This document shows positions 6,703-6,930 of a stretch of DNA of 6,930 nucleotides, one piece after another. The DNA lies in contig JBCCFD010000427.1 of assembly GCA_039029915.1 (NCBI GenBank), positions 1 to 6,930 on the forward strand. Direction: 5' to 3'. Both the position numbers and the translations under genes were made by a program. Within the stretch, counting starts at the first letter, position 1. Every line of letters starts with the position of its first letter. The DNA is from QQUD01 sp039029915. GTDB lineage: Bacteria; Chloroflexota; Anaerolineae; Promineifilales; Promineifilaceae. The notes under the pieces were generated by a model. The model did not search any database and was not told the origin of the DNA. It worked only from the letters and a program-made list of their open reading frames with translations.

Positions 6703-6737
6703 ATGAGCTATGAGCTGTATGCTATAGGCTGTCGGCT
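6703..6737. repeat. Heptamer tandem tract in the leuS leader (5 units)
   Basis: Five contiguous 7-base units start at 6703, 6710, 6717, 6724 and 6731. The consensus is RTVDGCT, with T at position 2 and GCT at positions 5-7 invariant. The first two are identical (ATGAGCT). The tract starts only 20 bases upstream of the leuS start codon, so it would lie in the leuS mRNA leader. One unit of the tract at the other end of leuS (AATGAGC at 4215) shares the ATGAGC word. Confidence 0.65.
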
Positions 6738-6766
6738 TCTTTAACTATTAATTATTTGTGTATTGG

Positions 6767-6799
6767 TGATATTGGTCTATTTGAATATGATCAATATCA
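6767..6799. promoter_or_regulatory. 8-bp inverted repeat upstream of leuS
   Basis: TGATATTG (6767-6774) and CAATATCA (6792-6799) are perfect complements separated by 17 bases; extending outward gives one G-T wobble and a further G-C pair. It lies 85-117 bases upstream of the leuS start. It could be an operator or a leader hairpin. In an AT-rich region chance is possible. Confidence 0.3.
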
Positions 6800-6867
6800 T
6801 CATTTATTTTAAAAAACTTCTTTCGTCATCCGTAAAAATTGATGTTCGCCGCCGTTTGTTCTATTAA

Positions 6868-6883
6868 TAAAACGGCCGTTTTA
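6868..6883. repeat. 16-bp palindrome containing the overrepresented octamer ACGGCCGT
   Basis: TAAAACGGCCGTTTTA is a perfect 16-bp palindrome in non-coding DNA. Its ACGGCCGT core (6872-6879) also occurs at 92-99, 516-523, 1063-1070, 4477-4484 and 5847-5854. The flanks often extend the symmetry (AACGGCCGTT at 1062-1071; AAACGGCCGTTT at 5845-5856). TCGGCCGT at 2794-2801 is one base off. The motif behaves like a dispersed, genome-wide element comparable in style to cyanobacterial HIP1, and not like an operator of one gene. Confidence 0.7.
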
Positions 6884-6930
6884 CTAAAAAACGTTCATTT
6901 TGTAAAAAGTGATTGACCACTGGTTAAACG

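Larger units (their letters stand above)
6683..6930. other. Upstream non-coding region of leuS to the window edge
   Basis: This 248-bp AT-rich stretch has no convincing coding frame. It holds the leuS ribosome binding site, the heptamer tract, the 8-bp inverted repeat, the 16-bp palindrome and, at 6913-6927, an imperfect dyad TTGACCA-C-TGGTTAA (6 of 7 pairs). I could not pick a credible sigma-70 promoter for leuS on the minus strand. Confidence 0.6.

Noticed and set aside
6683..6930. T-box riboswitch for leuS
   Set aside because: No T-box consensus (GGTGG-type bulge sequence) or leader terminator was found on the minus strand upstream of leuS.

Overview
The window reads like a chromosomal stretch from a member of the Chloroflexota (Anaerolineae/Ardenticatenia-like). 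This is an inference, mainly from the leucyl-tRNA synthetase sequence, the LiaF-like membrane protein with a GSGS-repeat exterior, and the style of the ATPase/TPR pair. No 16S or other taxonomic marker is present. Base composition is moderate and looks even across the genes, with no obvious compositional island.

Layout from left to right: (1) the 3' end of a sufE-type gene for Fe-S cluster assembly (+), cut by the window edge; (2) an intrinsic terminator hairpin between convergent genes, whose U-tract lies on the minus strand; (3) a minus-strand gene for a LiaF-like protein with three membrane segments and a repetitive beta-rich outer domain; (4) a 132-bp divergent intergenic region; (5) a two-gene plus-strand operon with a 4-base ATGA overlap, encoding an AAA+/STAND-like P-loop ATPase with a C-terminal winged-helix-like region, then a protein with a conserved but unnamed N-terminal domain followed by TPR repeats; (6) a 183-bp convergent intergenic region with degenerate heptamer repeats; (7) leuS on the minus strand, complete; (8) a 248-bp AT-rich upstream region with a second heptamer tract, an inverted repeat and a 16-bp palindrome.

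sufE, the LiaF-like gene and leuS are ordinary chromosomal genes. The accessory part is the ATPase + TPR pair at 1431-4048. Together the two proteins carry most parts of a STAND-type signalling ATPase (NTPase, winged helix, effector-associated-like domain, TPR sensor array) divided over two translationally coupled genes. The TPR units are nearly identical at the DNA level, which points to recent expansion of the presumed sensor surface. A stress-sensing or conflict role is plausible but not shown by the sequence.

Two genome-wide signals also surface. The octamer palindrome ACGGCCGT occurs six times in 6.9 kb, in genes on both strands and between genes. Degenerate 7-bp tandem repeats flank leuS on both sides.
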